From the NCBI RefSeq assembly GCF_002327185.1, contig NZ_CP018624.1, positions 1,968,660 to 2,032,659 of the forward strand: a DNA stretch of 64,000 nt, written 5' to 3'. The stretch's first letter is position 1. Each line of letters opens with the position of its first letter. A program made the position numbers and the translations under genes. The notes beneath the pieces were generated by a model that worked only from the letters and a program-made list of their open reading frames with translations, was not told the origin of the DNA and did not search any database. Positions 1 to 9,163 of this stretch are shown in pieces. The stretch comes from Clostridium chauvoei (GTDB lineage: Bacteria; Bacillota; Clostridia; Clostridiales; Clostridiaceae).

Positions 1-1925
1 TCTTTAGCCATATCTACTACTTTTAAAGCCTTTTCTTCGCATTTTAAATCTACACTTATCTTTTTATCTAAAACCTTTATATATCCATCAACAGTACCTA
101 AATTAATAGTTTTTACTGTAACTACTAATTTTACATTTGTACTATCTATTTTTTTACCATCTTTTCTATTATCTTTAACGATTAATTTGCATGGATAGTC
201 TCTTTCTCTTATATTTACAGGTATATCCATATAATAATATTCTTGACTTATTTTATTAAAAAGCTTTATATCATTTATACTATTTTTTAATATATTGATT
301 ATTTTGGTGCTATTTTCATTATCACCTTTAACTTGAGATAAAACTTCTTTTATTATATTTTTACCTTCTTCACTTTTAGTAACTATTGAATCTTTTATTA
401 CTTCTTGAGAAATAGGTTTATCTTTTATTATTTCTTTTACTGCTTCTTTTACTAGAATCTCTTCTTTTGCTTGACCTACTATATCTTTATTTGATAATTC
501 ATCTTTTACTTCTACTTTAGTATTAATATCTTTATTATTAATATTTGCTTCTTCGATATTTTTACCTTCTAGTTTTATTATATCATTTAGCTTTAAAAAT
601 TCTTCTTCTGTTAATTTAATTTCTTTTCCTAAAAATGATGAAATAGTTTTATCTAAAGCTTCTTTTGTAAATTCATTTTTTGTAATATTTAAATCTTTAG
701 TACTTTTATTATTGTCAGACTCCATACTCTTTTGTAGTGCCTTTAAAAAATCATTTCCTTTTGAGTTATTAGTTATTTCTTTAAACTCTAATAGGACATC
801 TTCAGTGCTTAGTTTATCAAGTTTTGATGATATCTCTTTAAATTCATTAGTTGTAAATTCATTTTTTCTATTATTTAAAATTTCCTTAAGTCCTACTATA
901 GCTGGTTCTTCACTTTTCCCTGACATTGATTTTAATATTCCAAGAATATTTATCTTACTATTAGCCTTGCTATCTTGCTTTTCATAAATCCCTTTTGCAA
1001 TATTACTACTAACTTTATCTACTGAATCTTTTTCTTCATTGTTTATATTTTCAGCTCTAGGTATATTTACTTTTGTATCACTTTTGTTTTCTATACCTTT
1101 TTCAGTTATTTTAGCTTTTAAACTATCTAACTTACTATCTAAAGCTTCTCCTTTAGGAATATTTTCTTTTGTATTAACAGTATCCTCTATACCTTTCTCT
1201 GATACTTTTACATCAAAATTATCTAATTCCTTCTCTAGATTTTTAAGTATGCTCTCTAGACTTTCACCTTCTTTAAATAACTTTGTATATCCATTAATAT
1301 TTTCAGTTGTAAAGTCTATATCATTTTCTAAAAATAAAAGTATATCTTCTTTAGACATATTTTTAAAAACATCTAAAAACTCTTTTAATTCTTTAGTTAT
1401 AGCTTCCCCCTTAGATGAATTTTGTTCTATTCCTTTACTTTGTAAATATTTTTCTATAAATACATCTATTTCTTTTGGGTTGTCTACCATATTTTCTTTG
1501 AAATTTATAAAACTTTTAATCTTTCTTATATTATCTTTAGTTAGTGGAATATCAAACTTAAGCATTTCTTTAAGTAATGTTTCATCAGCCTTTTCTAATC
1601 CTTCTTTTGATAAAATATTAGATAGCTCTGAATCTTTCCCACTTTCACTGCTAGTATCCTGTTTAATAAGCTTTAATTTTATTTTTCCGTCTTTAAAGTC
1701 TTCTACTTGAAACTTATTAAATCCTTGATCTAAACTGTCTATATCCCCATCTATTTCAGCTTCAAATTCCCATCCATCAACTAATTTTATAGTTGCAGTA
1801 TTTCCTTCGCCTTTTTTTATAACTTTACCTGAAAATTTCTCTCCTGTATTAAAAGTAAGCTTACTAGATATTTTCTTGCTGTTACTTATATTATAGGAAT
1901 TATTCAAATTTAAAATCTCTGGCAT
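1..1925 (-). CDS. FliK/YlqG-like protein, C-terminus beyond window
   Basis: The minus-strand frame is open from an ATG at 1925, preceded by GGGAGGTGATAGT, to the window edge: about 641 residues, still open. The N-terminus (MPEILNLNNS) leads into a small beta-rich segment, then a long charged Lys/Glu/Asp/Ser-rich low-complexity middle. The last roughly 90 visible residues (YYYMDIPVNIRERDYPCKL, then a GTVDGYIKVLDKKISVDL stretch) resemble the Flg_hook C-terminal domain of FliK. Known: B. subtilis and clostridia carry a FliK-like gene (YlqG) next to an FlhB-like gene (YlqH) away from the flagellar operons. Inference: this is that orphan type. The expected FlhB-like partner would lie beyond the left edge. 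No flagellar genes are seen in the window. Function unknown. Confidence 0.7.
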   Translation of the reverse strand, partial: MPEILNLNNSYNISNSKKISSKLTFNTGEKFSGKVIKKGEGNTATIKLVDGWEFEAEIDGDIDSLDQGFNKFQVEDFKDGKIKLKLIKQDTSSESGKDSELSNILSKEGLEKADETLLKEMLKFDIPLTKDNIRKIKSFINFKENMVDNPKEIDVFIEKYLQSKGIEQNSSKGEAITKELKEFLDVFKNMSKEDILLFLENDIDFTTENINGYTKLFKEGESLESILKNLEKELDNFDVKVSEKGIEDTVNTKENIPKGEALDSKLDSLKAKITEKGIENKSDTKVNIPRAENINNEEKDSVDKVSSNIAKGIYEKQDSKANSKINILGILKSMSGKSEEPAIVGLKEILNNRKNEFTTNEFKEISSKLDKLSTEDVLLEFKEITNNSKGNDFLKALQKSMESDNNKSTKDLNITKNEFTKEALDKTISSFLGKEIKLTEEEFLKLNDIIKLEGKNIEEANINNKDINTKVEVKDELSNKDIVGQAKEEILVKEAVKEIIKDKPISQEVIKDSIVTKSEEGKNIIKEVLSQVKGDNENSTKIINILKNSINDIKLFNKISQEYYYMDIPVNIRERDYPCKLIVKDNRKDGKKIDSTNVKLVVTVKTINLGTVDGYIKVLDKKISVDLKCEEKALKVVDMAK

Positions 1926-1969
1926 ACTATCACCTCCCGTAATTATATTGTTTTCATTATTTATAATAT

Positions 1970-2018
1970 CGTAGAGAATTGATAATAATTAATAGAATTC
2001 CCTTCAATAGCCTCTACG
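1970..2018. repeat. Inverted repeat CGTAGAG/CTCTACG upstream of the FliK-like gene
   Basis: Arms CGTAGAG (1970-1976) and CTCTACG (2012-2018) enclose 35 AT-rich bases that contain a second, shorter complementary pair (ATTGA/TCAAT). It sits 45-90 bases before the FliK-like start. There is no following T-run, so it is not an obvious terminator. It could be an operator or a leader hairpin. Confidence 0.3.
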
Positions 2019-2044
2019 GTTATTAAAAATAGGTTGTTTTAGCA

Positions 2045-2088
2045 AAATAAAAAACTGAAAAAGATATAACTTTATCTCTTTCAGTTTA
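2045..2088 (-). terminator. Intrinsic terminator after tyrS
   Basis: On the minus strand a stem AAACTGAAAGAGAT pairs imperfectly with ATCTTTTTCAGTTT around a short AT loop and is followed by TTTTTTATTTT. It lies about 35 bases past the tyrS stop. Confidence 0.75.
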
Positions 2089-2123
2089 TTTTCATATTCT
2101 TAGCTTTATTTAATAATTAAAAA

Positions 2124-3344
2124 TTATTCTATTACTATTTTGTTGTAATTTTTCTTTCCTCTTTTAATTAAAGCTGAACCATCTTCTAAATCTGATTCTT
2201 CAAGAGTTCTTGCTACTTCTATAACCTTAACTCCATTTAATGATAATCCACCTTGTTGAATTAATCTTCTACCTTCAGCTTTTGATGGTACTATTTTGTT
2301 TTCAGCCATTATATCTAAAATAGTTTTTCCTATAGCTTCTTTAGTTAATGTTACTGTTGGAACATTACTCATATCTACTCCACCAGCAAATAATGCTTCT
2401 GCTGCTGTTTTTGCTTTAGTTGCTTCTTCTTCTCCGTGAACTAACTTAGTTACTTCGTAAGCAAGAACTGTCTTAGCTTCATTTATAGCTGCACCTTCTA
2501 AGCTTGATAATCTTCTTACTTCATCCATTGGTAAGAATGTTAATAGTGCTAAACATTTTTCTACGTCTGCATCATCAACGTTTCTCCAGTATTGATAAAA
2601 GTCAAATGGTGATACCTTATTTGGATCAAGCCATAATGCTCCTCCAACTGTTTTACCCATTTTTTGACCTTGACTATTAGTTAATAATGTACAAGTCATA
2701 GCCATTGCTTGACCTTTTGATTTTCTTCTAACTAGCTCAACTCCAGCAATCATATTTGACCACTGATCATCTCCACCTAATTCCATCTTACAGTTATACT
2801 TTTTATTTAATACGTAGAAATCATATCCTTGCATTAGCATATAGTTAAATTCTAAGAATGAAAGGCCTTTTTCTAATCTTTGTTTAAAACATTCAGCTGA
2901 AAGCATTCTGTTTACAGAAAAATGAACTCCTACTTCTCTTAAGAAATCTACATAATTTAAGTCTAGTAACCAATCTGCATTGTTTACTAATATAGCCTTA
3001 TCATCTGAGAAATCTATAAATCTTCCCATTTGCTTCTTTATTGAATCAACATTATGTTGAATTTCTTCTTTAGTAAGCATCTTTCTCATATCAGTTTTAC
3101 CACTTGGATCTCCTACCATAGCAGTTCCACCACCAAGTAATGCTATTGGTCTATGACCAGCTCTTTGCATATGTGCCATAAACATCATTGCTATAAAGTG
3201 TCCAACATGTAAGCTGTCTGCTGTTGGATCAAAGCCTATATAAAAAGTTATTTTCTCCTTCTCTAGCAATTCTCTTGTTTCTTCTTCATGAGTGAATTGC
3301 TTTATGTATCCACGTTCTAATAACTCATCTAAAACACTAGCCAT
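2124..3344 (-). CDS. tyrS: Tyrosyl-tRNA synthetase
   Basis: Class I aminoacyl-tRNA synthetase that charges tRNA-Tyr in the cytoplasm. The protein is 406 residues, normal for the family. Visible motifs are the HIGH-type HVGH at 45-48, the tyrosine-site segment YDFYVLN near 173-179, GGDDQWSN at 189-196, and a KMSKS-type loop KMGKT at 227-231. The C-terminal ~65 residues form an S4-like RNA-binding domain ([18 protein letters not shown]). The ATG follows an AGGAGG site. A promoter and a terminator bracket it as a single-gene unit. I found no T-box sequence in its roughly 120-base leader. Confidence 0.97.
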   Translation of the reverse strand: MASVLDELLERGYIKQFTHEEETRELLEKEKITFYIGFDPTADSLHVGHFIAMMFMAHMQRAGHRPIALLGGGTAMVGDPSGKTDMRKMLTKEEIQHNVDSIKKQMGRFIDFSDDKAILVNNADWLLDLNYVDFLREVGVHFSVNRMLSAECFKQRLEKGLSFLEFNYMLMQGYDFYVLNKKYNCKMELGGDDQWSNMIAGVELVRRKSKGQAMAMTCTLLTNSQGQKMGKTVGGALWLDPNKVSPFDFYQYWRNVDDADVEKCLALLTFLPMDEVRRLSSLEGAAINEAKTVLAYEVTKLVHGEEEATKAKTAAEALFAGGVDMSNVPTVTLTKEAIGKTILDIMAENKIVPSKAEGRRLIQQGGLSLNGVKVIEVARTLEESDLEDGSALIKRGKKNYNKIVIE

Positions 3345-3377
3345 TTCCTTTACCTCCTAAAAATAGTTACTCTTTAT

Positions 3378-3406
3378 AGTATAGCCATAAAAATCTATAT
3401 AATCAA
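3378..3406 (-). promoter_or_regulatory. Predicted sigma-A promoter of tyrS
   Basis: On the minus strand TTGATT (3401-3406) is separated by 17 bases from TATACT (3378-3383). The start codon is about 35 bases downstream of the -10 element. Confidence 0.6.
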
Positions 3407-3467
3407 CCTTTATTAATATCTACTAGAAAATGCTTTCATACTTATTTATAAAAATTAAGTATGAAAA

Positions 3468-3517
3468 ATAATTAAGGAACTAAAAGCAAAATATAAACTT
3501 TCTTTGCCTTTAATTCC
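3468..3517 (-). terminator. Intrinsic terminator of the AlbA_2/P-loop operon
   Basis: Arms 3503-3517 and 3476-3490 form a 15-base-pair stem with two G-T wobbles on the minus strand, followed by TTAATTATTTTTC. It is 30 bases downstream of the P-loop gene stop. Confidence 0.75.
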
Positions 3518-3548
3518 TCATTACTTTTTAACTAATTAAACTTTTTAA

Positions 3549-3962
3549 TTAAGCTACATATTCTCTTATGAAATCTGGTAAATCTTCTGTATTATCACAA
3601 TTTACGTTTATATATAAATTAATACTAAATTTATTGGCAAGTTCTTTTAGTTGTCCAAAGAGTTGTGTTGACTCTGAAATTGGGCAGTTAACAATATTAG
3701 ATAGTCCATCAATATAAATATTTTCTATATCATAGTTTTGAGAAATAAGTCCACAAAGTAACCCATAAAAGCTTTTACAATCTTCTACTTTAAAGTCCTT
3801 TGTAGTGACAAATCGTATGCTTCTTTTTAATAATCTCATTGGTCTTGAATCATCGTCAATATAAACTGAATCACCTTTTGAATTATTCACATGGCTATTT
3901 GCAAGGTCTATTAACCTTTTTGTTTTTCCAGAACCTCTTCTTGCACAAAATACTTGTATCAT
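3549..3962 (-). CDS. Small P-loop ATP-binding protein, function unknown
   Basis: 137 residues starting MIQVFCARRGSGKTKRL, with a Walker A motif (GSGKT) beginning about residue 9 and a hydrophobic IYIDGL strand that may be Walker B. A longer TTG-initiated reading (start 3983) is possible, but a good AAGGAG site lies 10 bases before the ATG at 3962, so I take the ATG. It follows the AlbA_2-domain gene with only 17 bases between the upstream stop and this ATG, so the two are probably cotranscribed and translationally coupled. It is the size of a minimal P-loop domain and may serve the upstream protein. I do not recognise a named family. Confidence 0.75.
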   Translation of the reverse strand: MIQVFCARRGSGKTKRLIDLANSHVNNSKGDSVYIDDDSRPMRLLKRSIRFVTTKDFKVEDCKSFYGLLCGLISQNYDIENIYIDGLSNIVNCPISESTQLFGQLKELANKFSINLYINVNCDNTEDLPDFIREYVA

Positions 3963-3979
3963 TGGGAACACACTCCTTT

Positions 3980-5128
3980 TCAATAAAACTTTATTCCTGG
4001 TAATATTACTTTGAATGAATCATCAGCTTTAGAATTAATAAATTTAACTTTACCTTTTCCTTTAAAGGCATTCCTCATTCTTGTAAATCCTTTTCCATTA
4101 TTCAAAAGTCGTTTGTTGTTATCTAAGGTCATAAGCTTTTCGTAAATCCACATATTTCTCTTATTATAATTAATTTTTTGTCCCCTTATATTTTCTTCTA
4201 TCATTTGACCTGGGCTAATAATTAATATACTATTATATGAAATAACAACTTCTATAATTTTGTTTATAGATGAGTATTCTCTATATAATACTGCATTTTT
4301 TATGCCCTCTACTACTGCCTCTACTGGGTATTTACTAGGAAGTATCTCTTCTAATAATTTTTCTGACTTGTCTATCATATCCAAAAGATTACCTTGGATA
4401 ACGTTTACCGAAAGTGTATCTTTGTTTATTTTATCTATTATCCTAATCATATTTTGAGGGATACAGATACTATTGTTATCAGAAAATACTAAAAGACCTC
4501 CTATAGTACATTTTTCTTCACCACTCTCCTTATCAATATAAGTTATACCTGCACTTTCTAAAAGGAACTTTTTATTGTCCTTATTTATATATATTCCTTT
4601 ATTTTCAAAATATTTACTAACTATATCCATATTTAAAAATTCTATATTACTTTTAATCATAGGGCATGTCTCAATTGAAAAATCAAGACTTTCTTCAAAG
4701 GCTGCTACAAGTTCCTGTTTTCTCATTGTATCTGTAGTAGAACCCCTTCTTATATAAAAGGATCCTGTTTCTCTGATTTGATAAGGTTTTTGGTCTCCAT
4801 CATATATTGTTATTATACAAATTTCTTTTTCTTCTATATTATACCTATCTACTGATATTGGAATTGGCGGTTCACAGCGTGATGATATTATTTGTTGTAC
4901 TTGTTCTTCTGAAAATAAATCCGCTTTCTTAATTCCAACTATTTTCTTCGTTTTATCTTGTACACCAACAACTATATATCCTCTCCCCCCGTTTGAGTTA
5001 GCTATAGCACATATATCTTTTGCTAATTCTTTTTTACCACTCTCACAGTTTAAAGATAATTTTAGTTTAAAATCTAACTTTGTTCCTTCTTCTTTGCTTA
5101 TAATGGATATTATTTTCTTTTTATCCAT
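3980..5128 (-). CDS. AlbA_2 (Schlafen-type) domain putative regulator
   Basis: 382 residues. The N-terminal ~120 residues match the AlbA_2 pattern (EGTKLDFKLKL, then ICAIANSNGGRGYIVVGV and FYIRRGSTT), found in proteins annotated as ATP-binding transcriptional regulators or RecG-like. The C-terminal third (AVLYREYS, IIEVVISYN, ILIISPGQM) resembles the HATPase_c_4 region that usually follows AlbA_2. I chose ATG 5128, with AGAGGTGG just upstream, over the GTG at 5137. It heads a two-gene operon with the P-loop gene and lies between gerKC and tyrS. No direct evidence of its target; regulatory role is by family only. Confidence 0.75.
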   Translation of the reverse strand: MDKKKIISIISKEEGTKLDFKLKLSLNCESGKKELAKDICAIANSNGGRGYIVVGVQDKTKKIVGIKKADLFSEEQVQQIISSRCEPPIPISVDRYNIEEKEICIITIYDGDQKPYQIRETGSFYIRRGSTTDTMRKQELVAAFEESLDFSIETCPMIKSNIEFLNMDIVSKYFENKGIYINKDNKKFLLESAGITYIDKESGEEKCTIGGLLVFSDNNSICIPQNMIRIIDKINKDTLSVNVIQGNLLDMIDKSEKLLEEILPSKYPVEAVVEGIKNAVLYREYSSINKIIEVVISYNSILIISPGQMIEENIRGQKINYNKRNMWIYEKLMTLDNNKRLLNNGKGFTRMRNAFKGKGKVKFINSKADDSFKVILPGIKFY

Positions 5129-5204
5129 CCTTACCACCTCTTACACCCCTATAATATTATAATATGTTTATTTATTTTATTAGTGATTCATTGACCCTAC
5201 AATA

Positions 5205-5253
5205 AAATAAGTAGTAATCTATATCTTTCTTTAAGATTATAAATTACTACTAT
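5205..5253 (-). terminator. Intrinsic terminator of gerKA-gerKC
   Basis: AGTAGTAAT (minus, 5243-5251) pairs with ATTACTACT (5210-5218) around a partly paired inner segment, followed by TATTTTATT. It lies just beyond the gerKC stop. Confidence 0.65.
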
Positions 5254-5260
5254 TTTATAA

Positions 5261-6379
5261 TTATAAACTATCTCTAACTATTTCTGTTCCATCTATAGTT
5301 AATTGTACATGAATTTCTAAATCTGTTATTTTCATAGGATCTTCTATTTTTTCTTTAGGGTAATTTATTTCTAGCAACCTTTCTATGTAAAATACATCTA
5401 AATCCTTCTTTTGATATTTTTTAAATATATAATCTAAGTGTCTTTTTATTTCTTCTTCCTTCTTTGCTTTTATGTAATTTAATAATTCATTATCTACCCT
5501 TAGTTTTCCTTGCGCTTCTCCTAATGATACTTTCATTTCAATATTTTTTACTAAATTTATCTTATTACCATCATACTTTAAGTCGCTTCTAGTTTTGCTT
5601 TGTAATATTTCTAGAGTTATAAAATCTTCTGGTGATTGAGGATTTGACATTTCTAACGTTCCACCTCTTACATTATCAGTTAAAAGATTATAACTTAAAG
5701 CATCTTTTAATTCTATTCTTTCTACTAAAACATCATCTTTAAAGACACATCCTCCTGATATTTCTATTTTTTTGTCTAATGCATCTTCTTTTATTTCAAT
5801 AGCTCCAGTTACATTAGTGTTATTTGCCATTAATGATGTACTTAAATAATCATTTATATTTATTTGCATTGCTCTAGGATTTTTTCTATTTTTACTTACT
5901 AAATCCTCTAGATATAGCCCTAAATATTCTTCATCGCTAGATGTTACCTTTAACAAATCCTCAACATCACCAAAATAAACAAATACACTTGGTTTTATTT
6001 GAAACTCTTGATTATTATTTATTAAATCAAGATAATTTCTAATTCCACTTCTTGCTGCTTTTTCTGTAAATATATATGCTCTATTTTGACTATAATTTAA
6101 TTCAAAGCTTGATGCTAAATTAATATCTTTTAAAGCTTCTAAAGCTGTTTTTCCTATACCTTTATAAATTATACGTCTTCCTTTATCTGAGCTTTCATTT
6201 GTACTTCTATAAGGCTTTATACAGTCTAAATATACTACTGCATTTCCAAAATCATCTGTATCAAAAATAATACTTGTTGAAAATGTAACCTTATTTATAT
6301 CTTGATAACTAAAACAACCTCCAAGAAGTAATGGAATTAAAAGTATTATAATACATTTACTTATTTTCTTTACTTTCAT
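5261..6379 (-). CDS. gerKC: Ger(x)C-family spore germination lipoprotein
   Basis: 372 residues with an N-terminal signal and lipobox (LLGGC, Cys about residue 22), then the conserved Ger(x)C start FSYQDINKVTFSTSIIFD. C subunits are lipoproteins on the outer face of the spore inner membrane and work with A and B subunits to sense germinants. The ATG overlaps the end of gerKA by 23 bases, so the two are coupled. A terminator follows. The -KC name is given because the gerKA-gerKC order with divergent gerKB matches the described C. perfringens gerK locus. Confidence 0.88.
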   Translation of the reverse strand: MKVKKISKCIIILLIPLLLGGCFSYQDINKVTFSTSIIFDTDDFGNAVVYLDCIKPYRSTNESSDKGRRIIYKGIGKTALEALKDINLASSFELNYSQNRAYIFTEKAARSGIRNYLDLINNNQEFQIKPSVFVYFGDVEDLLKVTSSDEEYLGLYLEDLVSKNRKNPRAMQININDYLSTSLMANNTNVTGAIEIKEDALDKKIEISGGCVFKDDVLVERIELKDALSYNLLTDNVRGGTLEMSNPQSPEDFITLEILQSKTRSDLKYDGNKINLVKNIEMKVSLGEAQGKLRVDNELLNYIKAKKEEEIKRHLDYIFKKYQKKDLDVFYIERLLEINYPKEKIEDPMKITDLEIHVQLTIDGTEIVRDSL

Positions 6380-7790
6380 CCGCCTTACCTCTCTTTATTA
6401 TATTTTGAGATATTCTACTTAACTCTCCTCTTAATACAACATCTTTAAATTTATACTCATTTACACTTCCTATTGGGAATAAAAATGGATATCCTACTGT
6501 TTCTAATTCTGATAATTGCATTAATAATAACAATGCTCCACATAAGAATCCTGGAATACCAAATAAAGCTGAAAATACAACTAAAATTATTGCCCAAAAA
6601 GATACTGCTCCATATAACTTAGGTATTAAGAAGTAACTAAGAGTACTTAAAGCCACTACTATTATAGTAATTCTTGATGCTATACCTGCACCTACTACTG
6701 CATCACCTAATATAAGCGCTGAAACTATACTCATGGCTCCACCTATAGGCTGTGGCAACCTAAGTCCAGCTTCTTTTATAAATTGAAAGGCTAGCATCAT
6801 AAGTATAACTTCTACAAAGGTTGGAAATGGTACTCCTGCCCTAGATACTGCAAGCCTAAACATAAATAATGATGGTATCATTGAAAAATGATAAGTTATT
6901 AATGCTACATATAACCCTGGTAATAATGCTGCTACAAAAAACGCCATCCATCTTAATATACGATTAAAATTTGTATAATACCTATTTACATAATAGTCAT
7001 CTGGCATTTGAAAATTTTCTAAAAAGAAATATGGAACTGTAAGTACAAATGGTGTACCGTCAACTATTACTGCAACTCTACCTTCTAAAAGTTTTGCTGC
7101 TACTTCATCTGGTTTTTCTGTATAACCTACTGTATCAAAAAAGCTTTTTTGCCTCTTTAATGCATCTTCGATATAGTTAGTATCTAATATAAATCTTATA
7201 TCTAGATTTTTCACTTTTTCTTTTATTTCATTTATTAGTTCCTTTGGAGCTACACCATCTATATAGCTTACAGCCACTGCTGTTTGTGATTTTTCGCCAA
7301 CTATAATAGCTTCAAATTTTAAATTAGGATTTTTTATTCTTCTTCTAATAAGAGCTACGTTATTTACTATTAATTCATTAAAGCCTTCTCTTGGTCCCTT
7401 TAATACTGATTCAGTTTCAGGGGTTCCTACTCCTCTTACTGGAAATCCTTTTGCTTCTACATAGATAATTTCATCAAATTCATCAAATATAACTATAGGG
7501 TCTCCTGATAGCACATGTGTAATTGCATCATCTTTGTCTTTAGCTATACCTGCTGCATTTATATTTAATACATTATCTATGACTTGTTGTAATGTTGTAA
7601 TCTTCCCATTACTAGGTTTAATTTCTCCAAAGCCTCTAAGTGGAAAAACTACGTTGTCACTTATTAATTCTGAATTGCATAAGTCATCTATAAATACTAT
7701 GGTTGCTTTGCCTAATACAGTTTGAATACTTCTGTACTTGACATCAAAAGAGTTTTTAAGTTTCTCTTTAACATAATCTAAATTATTCAT
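6357..7790 (-). CDS. gerKA: Ger(x)A-family spore germination receptor subunit
   Basis: 477 residues from an ATG at 7790, 6 bases after AGGTG. GTG and ATG codons just upstream are too close to that site. The N-terminal ~240 residues are soluble; family signatures include LRGFGEIKPSNG and VRGVGTPETESVLKGPREGF. About five or six hydrophobic helices follow (for example WMAFFVAALLPGLYVALITY and FQFIKEAGLRLPQPIGGAMS). The A subunit is the largest part of the nutrient germinant receptor in the spore inner membrane. It is cotranscribed with gerKC and probably made in the forespore. Confidence 0.9.
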   Translation of the reverse strand: MNNLDYVKEKLKNSFDVKYRSIQTVLGKATIVFIDDLCNSELISDNVVFPLRGFGEIKPSNGKITTLQQVIDNVLNINAAGIAKDKDDAITHVLSGDPIVIFDEFDEIIYVEAKGFPVRGVGTPETESVLKGPREGFNELIVNNVALIRRRIKNPNLKFEAIIVGEKSQTAVAVSYIDGVAPKELINEIKEKVKNLDIRFILDTNYIEDALKRQKSFFDTVGYTEKPDEVAAKLLEGRVAVIVDGTPFVLTVPYFFLENFQMPDDYYVNRYYTNFNRILRWMAFFVAALLPGLYVALITYHFSMIPSLFMFRLAVSRAGVPFPTFVEVILMMLAFQFIKEAGLRLPQPIGGAMSIVSALILGDAVVGAGIASRITIIVVALSTLSYFLIPKLYGAVSFWAIILVVFSALFGIPGFLCGALLLLMQLSELETVGYPFLFPIGSVNEYKFKDVVLRGELSRISQNIIKRGKADESKENK

Positions 7791-7806
7791 AATCATCACC
7801 TAAACA

Positions 7807-7836
7807 TATTATCTCTAACTTTTAGGTTTAATATTC
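7807..7836 (-). promoter_or_regulatory. Possible sigma-G promoter of gerKA-gerKC
   Basis: On the minus strand GAATA (7832-7836) is exactly 18 bases from GATAATA (7807-7813). Sigma-G promoters have GHATR-18-CATWNTA, so the -10 matches 6 of 7. The predicted transcript start falls only about 15 bases before the gerKA ATG, which is short, so this is tentative. Confidence 0.4.
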
Positions 7837-7894
7837 ACATCTTTTGCTAATACTACCTTTAAAGGAATTAATAATTATAATCAGAGGTGGGAGA

Positions 7895-8986
7895 ATGAAT
7901 AAACTTTCTAGTAAACATTTTGTATTATTTATAATTGGAGTTACCTTTATTTCTATAAAGACTTATCCATCATTATTTATAAATATAGGAGGTAGAGATG
8001 CTTGGCTATGTGCATTAATAGCTTCTTTAGTATTTATGGCTTATGTTTATTACATAACAGGAATTTGCAAAAGCACTAATACATTTGATATTAATTTGAT
8101 TTTTACCTCATCTGTATCTAAGTTTTTAGGTAATATACTATTATTTATTTTTGCTATAAATTTATTTTTATCAGCTTTAGAGTCTGCTTCTGTAGAAGCC
8201 AATGCTCTTCATTCAACATTTTTTATAGAAACTCCTGTATGGTATGCACTAATATTCTTTTTGTTGCCATCTATATTTTTGCTTAATAAAAATATAAGAA
8301 CTATTATTATATTTACTTTAGTAAGTGTTGGATTTTTAGTTGTAAATTCTATTACATTTATACTACTAACTCAAGGTTATAAAAATATGGATTATGTTTT
8401 ACCTGTACTTGGAAATGGCTTAAATAAAGATTTCTTTATAACTATAGCTCTGATGCTAGGTTCTTTGAGTTCTTTTGCTGTAGCAATTCCATTTATGAAT
8501 TACATGATTAAAAGAGAACATGTTAAAACTCATAGCTTCTATGCTAGTTCTATTACTTCTATTATTATAGTAGTTTCAATATTAGGAATTATAACCTGCT
8601 TTGGTCCCCTTAGATCAGGTAATATATTTTATCCTGAATTTGTTTTAGGTCAAAGAATTCAAATAGGTGGTTTTTTAGAATTTGGAGAATTATTTTTCCT
8701 ATTTCAAACTGTTGTAGGATTTTTTCTTAAATATCTTTTAGCTACTTATGGAATACTTCTAATATATAGCAAATTTTTCTCTAACAAAAAATTATTTATA
8801 ATAATTTATACCTTTTTAATGTTTGTATTTGCAAGCTTTATAGGTAGAAGTAACTTTATATTATTTGAACTTTTAAACTACTATCAAGTAATAAACTTAA
8901 TAGGATTTTTTGTAATTCCACTTATAGTATTTACTATTTATTACCTACGCTTTAAAAGTAAATGTAAAATTAAAAGCAGTAAATAA
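7895..8986 (+). CDS. gerKB: Ger(x)B-family spore germination transporter-like subunit
   Basis: 363 residues from the ATG at 7895, preceded by GAGGTGGGAGA; the longer frame from 7844 lacks such a site. About ten hydrophobic helices with the amino-acid-permease-like topology of Ger(x)B proteins: it begins MNKLSSKHFVLFIIGVTFIS and has NIGGRDAWLCALIAS early. B subunits are thought to bind or conduct the germinant in the inner spore membrane. It is divergent from gerKA-gerKC with about 105 bases between the start codons, the arrangement reported for C. perfringens gerK. Receptor specificity cannot be read from sequence. Confidence 0.88.
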   Translation: MNKLSSKHFVLFIIGVTFISIKTYPSLFINIGGRDAWLCALIASLVFMAYVYYITGICKSTNTFDINLIFTSSVSKFLGNILLFIFAINLFLSALESASVEANALHSTFFIETPVWYALIFFLLPSIFLLNKNIRTIIIFTLVSVGFLVVNSITFILLTQGYKNMDYVLPVLGNGLNKDFFITIALMLGSLSSFAVAIPFMNYMIKREHVKTHSFYASSITSIIIVVSILGIITCFGPLRSGNIFYPEFVLGQRIQIGGFLEFGELFFLFQTVVGFFLKYLLATYGILLIYSKFFSNKKLFIIIYTFLMFVFASFIGRSNFILFELLNYYQVINLIGFFVIPLIVFTIYYLRFKSKCKIKSSK

Positions 8987-9036
8987 ATTTAATATTTTGA
9001 ATAATAATAATTTTACTCCAAATATTAAGTAAAGGA

Positions 9037-9064
9037 TTGCATTTTTCTATAAATATGTTATAAT
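9037..9064 (+). promoter_or_regulatory. Predicted sigma-A promoter of the zinc-ribbon gene
   Basis: TTGCAT (9037-9042), 16 bases, TATAAT (9059-9064). The start site near 9071 would give a leader of about 120 bases before the ATG at 9190. Confidence 0.65.
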
Positions 9065-9084
9065 TAATTTGATTTTAAATAATA

Positions 9085-9163
9085 GGCACGAGTCTAAGAT
9101 AATTTCACCTTTACCCTTGAAATTCAAAAGGTTCTAAGGTCTCAAAGTTATCAAGATTGTACC
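9085..9163 (+). ncRNA. Candidate structured 5' leader
   Basis: Four nested helices can be drawn by eye. P1: GGCAC and AGTCT (9085-9089, 9091-9095) with AGATTGTACC (9154-9163), one mismatch and one bulge. P2: 9098-9105 with 9145-9152, 8 pairs. P3: ACCTT (9107-9111) with AAGGT (9136-9140). P4: CCTT (9115-9118) with AAGG (9128-9131). The ribosome-binding site AAGGAGG (9175-9181) lies just outside. This could be a cis-regulatory leader. It matches no riboswitch I recognise. Confidence 0.4.

Noticed and set aside
712..1710. Plus-strand open frames over the left edge (712-987 and 1039-1710)
   Set aside because: They are antisense shadows of the long open FliK-like frame, which has a good start site and family features; the plus-strand products are Ser/Leu/Phe-rich without ribosome sites.
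3345..3475. T-box leader for tyrS
   Set aside because: No conserved T-box (AGGGTGG-type) sequence on the minus strand and no room for specifier and antiterminator stems before the terminator region.
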